Below, piece after piece: positions 14,431 through 24,551 of a stretch of DNA of 39,375 nucleotides. Within the stretch, counting starts at the first letter, position 1, and each line of letters opens with the position of its first letter. The position numbers were made by a program, and so were the translations under genes. This DNA is from Streptomyces sp. JJ36 (GTDB taxonomy: Bacteria > Actinomycetota > Actinomycetes > Streptomycetales > Streptomycetaceae), in assembly GCF_021696945.1 (NCBI RefSeq), contig NZ_JACYHE010000056.1:1-39375 (forward strand). The letters run 5' to 3'. Below the pieces are notes generated by a model. The model saw nothing but the letters and a program-made list of their open reading frames with translations. It was not told where the DNA came from and ran no database searches.

Positions 14431-15348
14431 TCACCGGCACGGGCGGCCGCCGCGGCCGCCCGTGCCGCGCCGGTGCGCGGCCCGCGCCCGTCGCGCCACG
14501 GGAAGGTAGCGCACCGGCTCGGGCAGCCGCGGCACCACGACCCGCACCACCGCCCCGAAGCGCCGCAGCCGCCGCTCCTGGCGCGGCGTCCAGGGCAGCC
14601 CGACGGCCTCCCTGGCGTCCGGCGGAAGCAGGCCGGTGATCAGGAAACGCCGGAGCCGGAGCAGCGGCGGGCGCACCGCGGGCCAGGCCACGCGCACCAG
14701 CAGCCGCACCGGCGCCGGGCCGCCGGGAGGCGGCGGCAGCGGGCCGTCCGGGGCGACCAGGTCCCGTACGACGGCGGTGGCCTCCAGCTCCTCGGCCAGC
14801 ACCCGGCGGTAGTAGGGCCAGAACTCCTCGACGGTGCGCGGCAGGTCCTCCTCCCGGAGCCCGAGCACTCCTCCGACCTGGCGCCACTCGGCCCACAGCC
14901 GCCGCTCCTCGTCCGCGGTGAACGGGCGCCCCAGGTAGCGGTGCGCGTGGCGCATCACCGGGTAGCCGGTGGCCAGCACCCAGCCGTAGAGGGCCGGGTC
15001 GAGCGCGCGGTAGGGGCGACCGTACCCGTCGCGGCCGGTGATGTGCGCGTGCAGGTGCCGCAGCCGTGCGCCCTCGGCGGCCGCCTGCTCTCCGCCGTAC
15101 ACCCAGAGCTGCATGCTGTGCAGCGACCGCCCGGCGCGGCCCCAGAGGTCGGTGCGGAAGGCCGAGTGGGCGTCCACGCCCGCGCCGACGGCCGGATGCG
15201 CGACCTGGAGCGCGGTGGCGGCGGGCAGCGTGAGCACCGAGCGCACCTCCCCCACCAGCTCCCAGAGCAGACCGCCCGCGGGCGGCGGCCCGGGCTCCTC
15301 CCGCGGCGGCCGCACCTGGCTCTGGTGGCCGGCCCCCATGTGTCCCAT
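14431..15348 (-). CDS. DUF2236 / MpaB-type oxygenase family protein
   Basis: A 305-aa protein of the DUF2236 group, related to latex-clearing protein and fungal MpaB, where characterised members are heme oxygenases. The conserved N-terminal part reads LPAATALQVAHPAVGAGVDAHSAF, then RAGRSLHSMQLWVYGG, with the His residues expected for this family; ATGYPVMRHAHRYLGRPF and TVEEFWPYYRRVL follow. No signal peptide or membrane span is seen. ATG 15348 is chosen because AGGAG lies 4 nt before it. The substrate is unknown. It is divergent from a MerR regulator, a usual arrangement for a regulator and its target. Confidence 0.85.
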   Translation of the reverse strand: MGHMGAGHQSQVRPPREEPGPPPAGGLLWELVGEVRSVLTLPAATALQVAHPAVGAGVDAHSAFRTDLWGRAGRSLHSMQLWVYGGEQAAAEGARLRHLHAHITGRDGYGRPYRALDPALYGWVLATGYPVMRHAHRYLGRPFTADEERRLWAEWRQVGGVLGLREEDLPRTVEEFWPYYRRVLAEELEATAVVRDLVAPDGPLPPPPGGPAPVRLLVRVAWPAVRPPLLRLRRFLITGLLPPDAREAVGLPWTPRQERRLRRFGAVVRVVVPRLPEPVRYLPVARRARAAHRRGTGGRGGRPCR

Positions 15349-15373
15349 GATGCTCCTGCGTCCCGGGACGTGT

Positions 15374-15403
15374 TTTACACGGCTGGTGAGACAGCAATAC
15401 TGT
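15374..15403 (+). promoter_or_regulatory. merR-type promoter with centred dyad
   Basis: TTTACA (15374-15379), an 18-bp spacer and TACTGT (15398-15403) face the MerR gene. GCTG (15382-15385) and CAGC (15392-15395) form a dyad whose centre (15388.5) is exactly the centre of the spacer, the usual place for MerR-family operators between an over-spaced -35 and -10. Confidence 0.55.
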
Positions 15404-15448
15404 TGCGACATCCGGGGAAGCGCGGAGGAACAGAGAGGCCAGACACAC

Positions 15449-16222
15449 ATGGACCAGCCGGACCCCACGGGCGCCGCGGGGGCGGACCACGCCCTCACCG
15501 TCGACCAGCTCGCCGCCCGGGCCGGCGTCACCGTGCGCACCATCCGCTTCTACAGCGGGCGCGGGCTGCTGCCCCCGCCGACGATCGGCCCCCGCCGCGT
15601 CGGCCTCTACGGCATGGAGCACCTCTCCCGGCTGGCCCTGATCGAGGAGCTCCAGGCGCAGGGCATGACCCTGGCCGCCATCGAACGCTACCTCCAGCGG
15701 CTCCCCGACGACATCAGCGCCCACGACCTGGCCATCCACCGGGCGGTGATCGCCTCCTGGATGCCGGACACCGTGGACGAGACCACCCGGGACGAGTTGC
15801 AGGCCCGGGTCGGCCGCGAGCTGACCGACGAGGACCTGGAGCGGCTCCGCGCGATGAGCGTGCTGGAGCCCACCGGCGACCCGGCGGTCTTCCGCGTCGA
15901 CCCCGCCCTGGTGCACCTGGGGGTACGGCTGCTGGACGTGCCCGTCTCACAGCAGGCGATCCTCGCCGCCCGCGAGGTGATGCAGGGGTACGCCCGCTCC
16001 GCGGCCCGCGAGCTGAGCCGGCTCTTCAAGGACGAGGTGTGGGAGCCGTACCGGGAGCGCGAGACGGACCCGGAGGAGGTCGCACGGATGAAGTCGCTCT
16101 CCGCACACATGCAGCCGATGGTGGTCCAGGCCCTGCTCACGACGTTCCAGCGGTCCATGCGCGAGGAACTGCGGGAGGCCTTCCGGGACGAGCCCGCCCC
16201 GCGCTTCGGCGACGACCGGTAG
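15449..16222 (+). CDS. MerR-family transcriptional regulator
   Basis: A 257-aa regulator. The N-terminal MerR winged helix is clear: LTVDQLAARAGVTVRTIRFY followed by SGRGLLPPP, RVGLYGMEHLSRLALIEELQAQGMTLAAIERYL (about residues 18-90). The C-terminal part (about 95-257) is longer than in metal-sensing MerR proteins, lacks a Cys cluster, and looks like a helical effector domain (MSVLEPTGDPAVFRVDPALV; SRLFKDEVWEPYRERETDPEEV). ATG 15449 gives MDQPDP. It is divergent from the DUF2236 oxygenase and probably controls it and itself through the dyad at 15382-15395. The effector is unknown. Confidence 0.92.
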   Translation: MDQPDPTGAAGADHALTVDQLAARAGVTVRTIRFYSGRGLLPPPTIGPRRVGLYGMEHLSRLALIEELQAQGMTLAAIERYLQRLPDDISAHDLAIHRAVIASWMPDTVDETTRDELQARVGRELTDEDLERLRAMSVLEPTGDPAVFRVDPALVHLGVRLLDVPVSQQAILAAREVMQGYARSAARELSRLFKDEVWEPYRERETDPEEVARMKSLSAHMQPMVVQALLTTFQRSMREELREAFRDEPAPRFGDDR

Positions 16223-16245
16223 CGCGGGGCGGCGGGGCCGGCCGG

Positions 16246-18633
<2,388 letters not shown>

Positions 18634-18862
18634 GCTCTTCGGGTCTCCCTCTGTCGGCGGGCCGCCTGCGCGGTTCCGGCGGCGGCGCCCGGTGCGGCCT
18701 GCCGCGGTCCGGTCCGGGTCGGGGCAGTCTCTCCGGCCGTCCGGCTCCGCGGCCGGCGGAGGGGCAGCCGCCGGATGCCCCTGGCGGTCAGCCTAGGCAT
18801 GCCCCGGTGGCCGGCGCTTCTCTGTTTCTGACCGGTCCGCCCGGGCCCACCCCGTCCCGGTG

Positions 18863-18898
18863 CCGGGGAGCCGTAGGAGCCCGGGTAGCCGTAGGAGG
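18863..18898 (+). repeat. Tandem 18-bp direct repeat upstream of the AraC gene
   Basis: CCGGGGAGCCGTAGGAGC (18863-18880) is followed at once by CCGGGTAGCCGTAGGAGG (18881-18898), 16 of 18 identical. It ends 32 bp before the AraC start. AraC-family proteins bind tandem half-sites in the same orientation, so this is a candidate autoregulatory site. The rest of the 297-bp gap (18634-18930) shows nothing else I can name. Confidence 0.5.
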
Positions 18899-18930
18899 CC
18901 GGCCGGGCGGGACGGTGGGAGACTGACCGG

Positions 18931-19359
18931 ATGGGACGGCAGGATCTCGACGACCTGGTGCGGCTGCGGCGGGCCCGCGACCGGATGGACCGCGACTACG
19001 CCCAGCCGCTCGACGTGCCGGCGCTGGCCCGGGAGGCCCTGATGTCGCCCGGCCACTTCTCCCGCAGCTTCCGCGCCGCCTACGGCGAGACGCCCTACGG
19101 CTACCTCATGACCCGGCGCGTCGAGCGGGCCAAGGCGCTGCTGCGGCGCGGCGACCTCAGCGTCACCGAGGTCTGTTTCGCGGTCGGCTGTACCTCGCTG
19201 GGGTCCTTCAGCTCCCGGTTCACTCGGCTGGTCGGCGAGAGCCCGAGCGCCTACCGGGCCCGCGACCACGGCGACGGTGCCGCGATCCCGGCCTGCATGG
19301 CCAAGATCCACACGCGACCGGTCAGGAACGGAGAAGCGCGCCGCGCCGCCCGTCCGTAG
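18931..19359 (+). CDS. AraC-family regulator consisting of the DNA-binding domain only
   Basis: A 142-aa regulator formed almost entirely by the two-HTH AraC DNA-binding domain: HTH 1 around LDVPALAREALMSPGHFSRSFRAAYGETPYGYL and HTH 2 around DLSVTEVCFAVGCTSLGSFSSRFTRLVGESPSAYR. There is no N-terminal sensor cupin; the last 35 residues are basic and non-conserved. Such stand-alone domains occur next to VOC genes in actinobacteria, where the neighbouring VOC protein may supply ligand sensing or be the target. ATG 18931 opens MGRQDLDDLV. The VOC gene follows by 10 nt and is very likely co-transcribed. Confidence 0.9.
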   Translation: MGRQDLDDLVRLRRARDRMDRDYAQPLDVPALAREALMSPGHFSRSFRAAYGETPYGYLMTRRVERAKALLRRGDLSVTEVCFAVGCTSLGSFSSRFTRLVGESPSAYRARDHGDGAAIPACMAKIHTRPVRNGEARRAARP

Positions 19360-19369
19360 CGTGAACGGC

Positions 19370-19786
19370 ATGGACATCACGCTTTCCCAGTGCTTCCTCG
19401 CCGTCGACGACCACGACAAGGCGCTCGCCTTCTACCGCGACGTCCTCGGCCTCGAGGTGCGCAACGACGTCGGATTCGAGGGGATGCGCTGGGTGACCGT
19501 CGGGTCGCCCGCGCAGCCGGACGTGAACATCGTGCTGGAGCCGCCGCTGGCCGACCCGAACGCCTCGCCGGAGGACCGGAGGACCATGACGGAGCTCATG
19601 GCCAAGGGCCTGCTGCGCGGGGTGATCTTCGCGACGGACGACTGCGACGCCACGTTCGAACGCATCAGCGCCGGGGGCGGCGAGGTGCTGCAGGAACCGG
19701 TCGACCAGCCCTACGGCGTCCGCGACTGCGCGTTCCGCGACCCGGCCGGCAACATGCTGCGCTTCACCCAGCCCCTCGGCAGGTGA
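19370..19786 (+). CDS. VOC-superfamily (glyoxalase/bleomycin-resistance-like) protein
   Basis: A 138-aa protein with paired beta-alpha-beta-beta-beta VOC modules. Module 1: SQCFLAVDDHDKALAFYRDVLGLEV. Module 2: ATFERISAGGGEVLQEPVDQPYGVRDCAFRDPAGNMLRFTQP, with the DPAGN turn and the metal-face residues of the family. VOC proteins bind metal or sequester hydrophobic drugs; the sequence does not say which. It starts at ATG 19370, 10 nt after the AraC stop, forming an AraC-VOC unit divergent from the UvrA-like gene. It ends before a strong bidirectional hairpin. Confidence 0.9.
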   Translation: MDITLSQCFLAVDDHDKALAFYRDVLGLEVRNDVGFEGMRWVTVGSPAQPDVNIVLEPPLADPNASPEDRRTMTELMAKGLLRGVIFATDDCDATFERISAGGGEVLQEPVDQPYGVRDCAFRDPAGNMLRFTQPLGR

Positions 19787-19811
19787 GCCGGTGACGCCCC
19801 TCCCCTTCCGC

Positions 19812-19846
19812 CGCCCCGGGGGCCCGGTGCCCGGGCCCCCGGGGCG
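19812..19846. terminator. Strong bidirectional terminator (16-bp perfect stem)
   Basis: A 16-bp arm (19812-19827, beginning CGCCCCGGGGG) pairs perfectly with 19831-19846 around a 3-nt loop TGC. It lies between the convergent VOC and fadB stops and is the strongest hairpin I found in the window. Confidence 0.85.
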
Positions 19847-19863
19847 CGGGAGGGGCGCCGCCG

Positions 19864-22056
19864 CTACGCGGTCTCGTCCGCGAAGGTCTCCCCGCGCCCG
19901 GCCTTCCGCTCCAGCAGCGCCGGCACCGCGAACCGCTCGCCGTGGCGCTCCTCCAGCTCCCGGGCCCGGGCGACGAACCCCGGCAGGCCGCCCTCGTAGC
20001 CGTTGACGTACTGGAGCACCCCGCCCGTCCACGGCGGGAACCCGATCCCCATGATCGAGCCGATGTTCGCGTCCGCGACCGAGGTGAGCACGCCCTCCTC
20101 GAAGAGCCGCACGGTGTCGAGCGCCTCCACGAAGAGCATCCGCTCCTGCAGCTCCCGCAGGTCCACCGCGGCGCCCGCGCCCTCCCGGGGCCCGAAGTGC
20201 TCCCGCAGGCCCGGCCACAGGCCGAGCCGCCGGCCGTTCTCGTCGTAGTCGTAGAAGCCGGCGCCGCCGCTGCGCCCGGTGCGCCCGAACTCGTCGATCA
20301 TGCGGTCGATCACCCGGTCCGCGGGGTGGCCCGGCCAGGTCCCGCCCTCGGCCTCCAGCGCCTGGCGGGTCTCGTCGCGGATCTTCCGCGGCAGGGTGAG
20401 GGTGAGGTCGTCCATCAGGGCGAGCACCTTGGCCGGGTAGCCGGCCTGCGCCGCGGCCTGCTCGACGGTGGCGGGCGCGACGCCCTCGGCGAGCATGGCG
20501 ACGCCCTCGGTGAGGAAGTGCCCGATGACCCGGGAGGTGAAGAAGCCGCGGGAGTCGTTCACCACGATCGGGGTCTTGCGGATCTGCCGCACCAGGTCGA
20601 ACGCGCGGGCCAGCGCCTCGTCGCCGGTCCGCCGGCCCCGGATGATCTCCACCAGCGGCATCTTGTCGACCGGCGAGAAGAAGTGCAGGCCGATGAAGTC
20701 CCGCTGCCGCTCGACGCCCTCGGCGAGGGCGGTGATCGGCAGCGTGGAGGTGTTGGAGCAGAGCAGCGCGTCCGGGGCCACGACGCCCTCGATCTCCTGG
20801 AACACCTTGTGCTTGAGCGCCGGGTCCTCGAAGACCGCCTCGATGACGGCGTCACAGCCGGCGGCCGCCTGCGGGTCGGCGGCCGGGGTGATCCGGGCGA
20901 GCAGCGCGTCCGCCTTCTCCCGGGTGGTGCGGCCGCGGGAGACCGCCTTGTCGAGCAGGTCCGCCGAATGGGCCTTGCCCTTCTCGGCGGCCTCCCGGGT
21001 GACGTCCTTGAGCACCACCTCGATACCGGCCTTGGCGCAGGCGTAGGCGATGCCCGCGCCCATCATCCCGGCGCCGAGGACGAGCGCCCGGCGCACCCGG
21101 CGCTCCTCGACGCCCTGCGGGCGGCTGCGCCCGGCGTTGACCGCCTGGAGGTCGAAGAAGAACGCCTGGATCATGTTCTTGGCGGTCTGCCCGGTGGCCA
21201 GCTCGGTGAAGTAGCGGGCCTCGACGGTCTGCGCGGTCTCGAAGTCGACCTGGGAACCCTCCACGGCGGCGGCGAGGATGTTGCGCTGCGCCGGGTAGGG
21301 GGCGCCGCCGGTCTCCTTCTTCAGGTTGGCGGGGAAGGCCGGGAGGTCGGCAGCGAACTTCGGGTGCGCGGGGGTGCCGCCCGGGATGCGGTGGCCGGGC
21401 TCGTCCCAGGGCTGCCGCGATTCGGGGTGGGCGTCGACGAAGGCACGGGCGGCGGCGAGCAGCTCCTCCTCGGTGTCCACCACCGCGTCGATGAGACCGG
21501 TCTCCCGCGCCTTCTCCGGACCGTACTGCCGGCCCTGGAGCAGCACCTTGAGCAGCGCGTCGACGACGCCGAGCATCCGGACCGTACGGACGACGCCGCC
21601 GGCGCCGGGCAGCAGGCCCAGGGTGGACTCCGGGAAGCCGATCTTCACGCCGCGGGCGTTCAGCGCGATCCGGTGGTGGCACGCGAGGGCGATCTCCAGG
21701 CCGCCACCGAGCGCGGCGCCGTTCAGGGCCGCGACGACGGGCTTGCCGAGGGTCTCGAGGCGGCGCAGGTCGCGCTTGATCCGCATGCTCGAGTCGAACA
21801 CCTGCTGGGCGTCCTCGGGACGGGCGCGGAGGAGGTCGTGCAGGTCGCCGCCGGCGAAGAAGGTCTTCTTGGCGGAGGTGACGATCACGCCGCGCACGGC
21901 GTCCCGCTCGGCCTCCAGCCGGTCGGCGGTCGCGGTGAGGGACCGCTTGAACGCCTCGTTCATGGTGTTGGCGGACTGGCCGGGGTCGTCCAGGACGAGG
22001 GTGACGACACCGGTGTCGTCCTGTTCCCAGCGGATGGTGGTGGGCGCGTCGGCCAT
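19864..22056 (-). CDS. fadB: Fatty-acid oxidation complex alpha subunit (enoyl-CoA hydratase / 3-hydroxyacyl-CoA dehydrogenase)
   Basis: A 730-aa bifunctional enzyme. The N-terminal crotonase domain (about 1-200) shows FFAGGDLHDLL, ALNGAALGGGLEIALACHHRIA and GFPESTLGLLPGAGG, with both catalytic Glu contexts present. The 3-hydroxyacyl-CoA dehydrogenase part begins with the NAD loop LVLGAGMMGAGIAYACAKAG (about 330) and contains the catalytic His in IGLHFFSPVDKMPLVEI, then the DSRGFFTSR block and a C-terminal domain with MGIGFPPWTGG. It hydrates trans-2-enoyl-CoA and oxidises the product to 3-ketoacyl-CoA, which the thiolase encoded just upstream cleaves. It is the last gene of the four-gene operon, 72 nt after the thiolase stop. 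Confidence 0.95.
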   Translation of the reverse strand: MADAPTTIRWEQDDTGVVTLVLDDPGQSANTMNEAFKRSLTATADRLEAERDAVRGVIVTSAKKTFFAGGDLHDLLRARPEDAQQVFDSSMRIKRDLRRLETLGKPVVAALNGAALGGGLEIALACHHRIALNARGVKIGFPESTLGLLPGAGGVVRTVRMLGVVDALLKVLLQGRQYGPEKARETGLIDAVVDTEEELLAAARAFVDAHPESRQPWDEPGHRIPGGTPAHPKFAADLPAFPANLKKETGGAPYPAQRNILAAAVEGSQVDFETAQTVEARYFTELATGQTAKNMIQAFFFDLQAVNAGRSRPQGVEERRVRRALVLGAGMMGAGIAYACAKAGIEVVLKDVTREAAEKGKAHSADLLDKAVSRGRTTREKADALLARITPAADPQAAAGCDAVIEAVFEDPALKHKVFQEIEGVVAPDALLCSNTSTLPITALAEGVERQRDFIGLHFFSPVDKMPLVEIIRGRRTGDEALARAFDLVRQIRKTPIVVNDSRGFFTSRVIGHFLTEGVAMLAEGVAPATVEQAAAQAGYPAKVLALMDDLTLTLPRKIRDETRQALEAEGGTWPGHPADRVIDRMIDEFGRTGRSGGAGFYDYDENGRRLGLWPGLREHFGPREGAGAAVDLRELQERMLFVEALDTVRLFEEGVLTSVADANIGSIMGIGFPPWTGGVLQYVNGYEGGLPGFVARARELEERHGERFAVPALLERKAGRGETFADETA

Positions 22057-22128
22057 GGGTGGTCTCTCTCCGGGTTCCGTGGTGTCTCGGTACGGGTCGG
22101 TGGCTCGGCGGGCGGGGCGCCCGGGCCG

Positions 22129-23343
22129 TTACAGGCGCTCCACCACCGTCGCGATGCCCATGCCGCCGCCGACACAGAGCGTGGCCAGGCCGTACCGCTG
22201 GTCGCGCCGCTCCAGCTCGTCGACGAGGGTTCCCAGGATCATCGCTCCGGTGGCGCCGAGCGGGTGTCCCATGGCGATGGCGCCGCCGTTGACGTTCACC
22301 TTCTCCAGCGAGAGCCCCATGTCCCGCACGAAGCGCAGCACGACGGCCGCGAACGCCTCGTTGATCTCCACCAGGTCGATGTCGTCGATGGTGAGCCCGG
22401 CCTTTGCCAGCGCCTTACGGGACGCGGGGGCGGGGCCGGTGAGCATGATGGTGGGGTCGGCACCGGAGACGGCGGCGGAGACGATGCGGGCGCGCGGGGC
22501 GAGCCCGTGCCGTTCGCCGGCCTCCCGGCTGCCGACGGCCACCAGGGCGGAGCCGTCCACGATGCCGGAGGAGTTGCCGGCGTGGTGCACGTGGTCGATG
22601 GCCTCCACCCAGTGGTACTTCTGCAGCGCCACCGCGTCGAAGCCCCCGAGTTCGCCGATGTCGGCGAAGGAGGGCTTGAGGCCCGCGAGGGTGTCGGCGG
22701 TGGTGCCGGGGCGGATGTGCTCGTCGCGGTCGAGCACCACCAGGCCGTTGCGGTCGGTGACGGGGACGACGGAGCGGTCGAAGCGGCCGTCCTTCCACGC
22801 CTGGACCGCGCGCTCCTGGGAGAGCGCGGCGTACTCGTCCACGTCGCGGCGACCGAAGCCCTCCAGGGTGGCGATCAGGTCGGCACCGATCCCCTGCGGC
22901 ACGAAACCGGTGTCGAAGCTGGTCATCGGGTCCATGTGCCAGGCCCCGCCGTCGGTGCCCAGGGGCACACGGGACATCGACTCCACGCCGCCGGCCAGCA
23001 CGAGGTCCTCCCAGCCGGACCGGATCTTGGCGGCGGCGAGGTTCACCGCCTCCAGGCCGGAGGCGCAGAAGCGGTTCTCCTGCACGCCGGCCACGGTGTC
23101 GGGCAGGCCGGCCGCGATGGCTGCGGTCTTGGCGATGTCGGAGCCCTGGTCGCCGACCGGGCTGACGACGCCCAGCACGACGTCGTCGACGCCGGCCGGG
23201 TCCAGTCCGGGGTGGCGGCGCCGGAGCTCGTGGATGAGGCCGACCACCAGGTCGATGGGCTTGGTGCCGTGCAGGGCGCCGTTCGGCTTGCCGCGCCCGC
23301 GCGGCGTGCGGAGGGTCTCGTAGACGTACGCTTCGGTGCTCAC
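22129..23343 (-). CDS. fadA: Acetyl-CoA C-acyltransferase (beta-oxidation thiolase)
   Basis: A 404-aa thiolase. The nucleophilic Cys is C93 in ENRFCASGLEAV. The C-terminal active site shows EINEAFAAVVLRF, GGAIAMGHPLGATGA (catalytic His) and LCVGGGMGIA (second Cys). It should cleave 3-ketoacyl-CoA to acetyl- or propionyl-CoA plus a shortened acyl-CoA. GTG 23343 starts MSTEAYVYETLRTPRG, where the family begins. The pairing with fadB argues for the degradative rather than the acetoacetyl-CoA biosynthetic role. It lies 63 nt after the acyl-CoA dehydrogenase. Confidence 0.94.
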   Translation of the reverse strand: MSTEAYVYETLRTPRGRGKPNGALHGTKPIDLVVGLIHELRRRHPGLDPAGVDDVVLGVVSPVGDQGSDIAKTAAIAAGLPDTVAGVQENRFCASGLEAVNLAAAKIRSGWEDLVLAGGVESMSRVPLGTDGGAWHMDPMTSFDTGFVPQGIGADLIATLEGFGRRDVDEYAALSQERAVQAWKDGRFDRSVVPVTDRNGLVVLDRDEHIRPGTTADTLAGLKPSFADIGELGGFDAVALQKYHWVEAIDHVHHAGNSSGIVDGSALVAVGSREAGERHGLAPRARIVSAAVSGADPTIMLTGPAPASRKALAKAGLTIDDIDLVEINEAFAAVVLRFVRDMGLSLEKVNVNGGAIAMGHPLGATGAMILGTLVDELERRDQRYGLATLCVGGGMGIATVVERL

Positions 23344-23406
23344 GGTCTGCAGCCTTTCGGGGGAGAGTGCGGGTGCGGTGCGGCGAGGGCGGGCCGGGTG
23401 CCGGGG

Positions 23407-24549
23407 TCAGCCGAGCAGCGAGCGGCCGATGATCTCCTTCATGATCTCGGTCGTGCCGCCGTAGAGGGTCTGGACGCGCGCGTCGGTGTAGGCGCGGGCG
23501 ACGGGGTGTTCGGTCATGTACCCGTAGCCGCCGTGGAGCTGGAGACAGCGGTCGGTGACCCGCTTCTGCAGTTCGGTGGCCCACCACTTGGCCATGGAGG
23601 CGTGTACGGCATCCAGTGTGCCCGCGGCGTGCTCCGCGATGCAGCGGTCGACGAAGGCCCGGGTCACCGCGCATTCGGTGGCCATCTCGGCGATCTCGAA
23701 GCGGACGTGCTGCAACCGCGAGAGGGTCCGCCCGAAGGCCTCACGCTCGGTGACGTACTCCCGGGTGAGTTCCAGCATCCGCTCCGCGGCGGTGGCGGCG
23801 GAGACGGCGATGACCATGCGCTCCTGTGCCAGGTTGGTCATCAGGTGCAGGAAGGCGCCGTTCTCCTCGCCCAGCAGGTTCTCCTTGGGCACCCGCACGT
23901 CGTGGAAGAAGAGCTCGGCGGTGTCCTGCGCCTTCTGGCCGATCTTGCCCAGGTTGCGGCCGCGTTCGAAGCCGGCCGTGCCGCGCTCCACCACGAGCAG
24001 GCTGAGGCCCTTGGCGCCGCCCTCCGGGGTGGTCCGGGCGACGACGATCACCAGGTCGGCGAGGATGCCGTTGGAGATGAAGGTCTTGCTGCCGTTGAGC
24101 ACCCAGTGGTCGCCGTGGTCCTCCGCCGCGGTGCGGATGCCCTGCACGTCGGAGCCGGCGCCCGGTTCGGTCATGGCGAGGGCCGTGACGGTCTCCCCGG
24201 AGCAGAAGCCGGGCAGCCAGCGGCGCTTCTGCTCCTCGGTGGCGAGCGAGGTGAGGTACGGGCCGATGACGTCGTTGTGCAGCCCGAGGGCGAGCCCCGG
24301 GTAGCCGCCCGCCGCGAACTCCTCGGCGAGCACCGCGGCGAAGCGGAAGTCGGGCTCACCCCCGCCGCCGTACTCCTCGGGCACGGCGAGCCCGAGCAGC
24401 CCCTGGCGGCCGGCGGCCCGCCACGCCTCACGGGAGACGACGCCGTCCTGCTCCCACTGCGCGTAGTGCGGCTCGACCTCCTTGGCCAGGAAGGTGCGGA
24501 CGGTGCCCCGGAAGGCCTCGTGGTCGTCGGTGAAGATCTGGCGGTCCAT
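23407..24549 (-). CDS. Acyl-CoA dehydrogenase (LCAD-like)
   Basis: A 380-aa flavoprotein introducing the trans-2 double bond into acyl-CoA. Seen are AMTEPGAGSDVQGIRT and WVLNGSKTFISNG (flavin/substrate signature 1), FGRTLSRLQHVRFEIAEMA, and CLQLHGGYGYMTEHPVARAYTD (signature 2). At the place where medium-chain enzymes have the catalytic Glu (YEGT) this protein has YGGTTEIMKEI, as in long-chain and isovaleryl types, whose base is in an earlier helix; here it could be the Glu in ERMLELTREYV. That suggests long or branched substrates. ATG 24549 starts 2 nt after the racemase stop, so translation is probably coupled. Confidence 0.94.
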   Translation of the reverse strand: MDRQIFTDDHEAFRGTVRTFLAKEVEPHYAQWEQDGVVSREAWRAAGRQGLLGLAVPEEYGGGGEPDFRFAAVLAEEFAAGGYPGLALGLHNDVIGPYLTSLATEEQKRRWLPGFCSGETVTALAMTEPGAGSDVQGIRTAAEDHGDHWVLNGSKTFISNGILADLVIVVARTTPEGGAKGLSLLVVERGTAGFERGRNLGKIGQKAQDTAELFFHDVRVPKENLLGEENGAFLHLMTNLAQERMVIAVSAATAAERMLELTREYVTEREAFGRTLSRLQHVRFEIAEMATECAVTRAFVDRCIAEHAAGTLDAVHASMAKWWATELQKRVTDRCLQLHGGYGYMTEHPVARAYTDARVQTLYGGTTEIMKEIIGRSLLG

Positions 24550-24551
24550 GG

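Noticed and set aside
18634..18930. LexA-type SOS box before the UvrA-like gene
   Set aside because: No GAAC-N4-GTTC element is present; only the palindrome CCTAGG and the tandem 18-bp repeat were seen.
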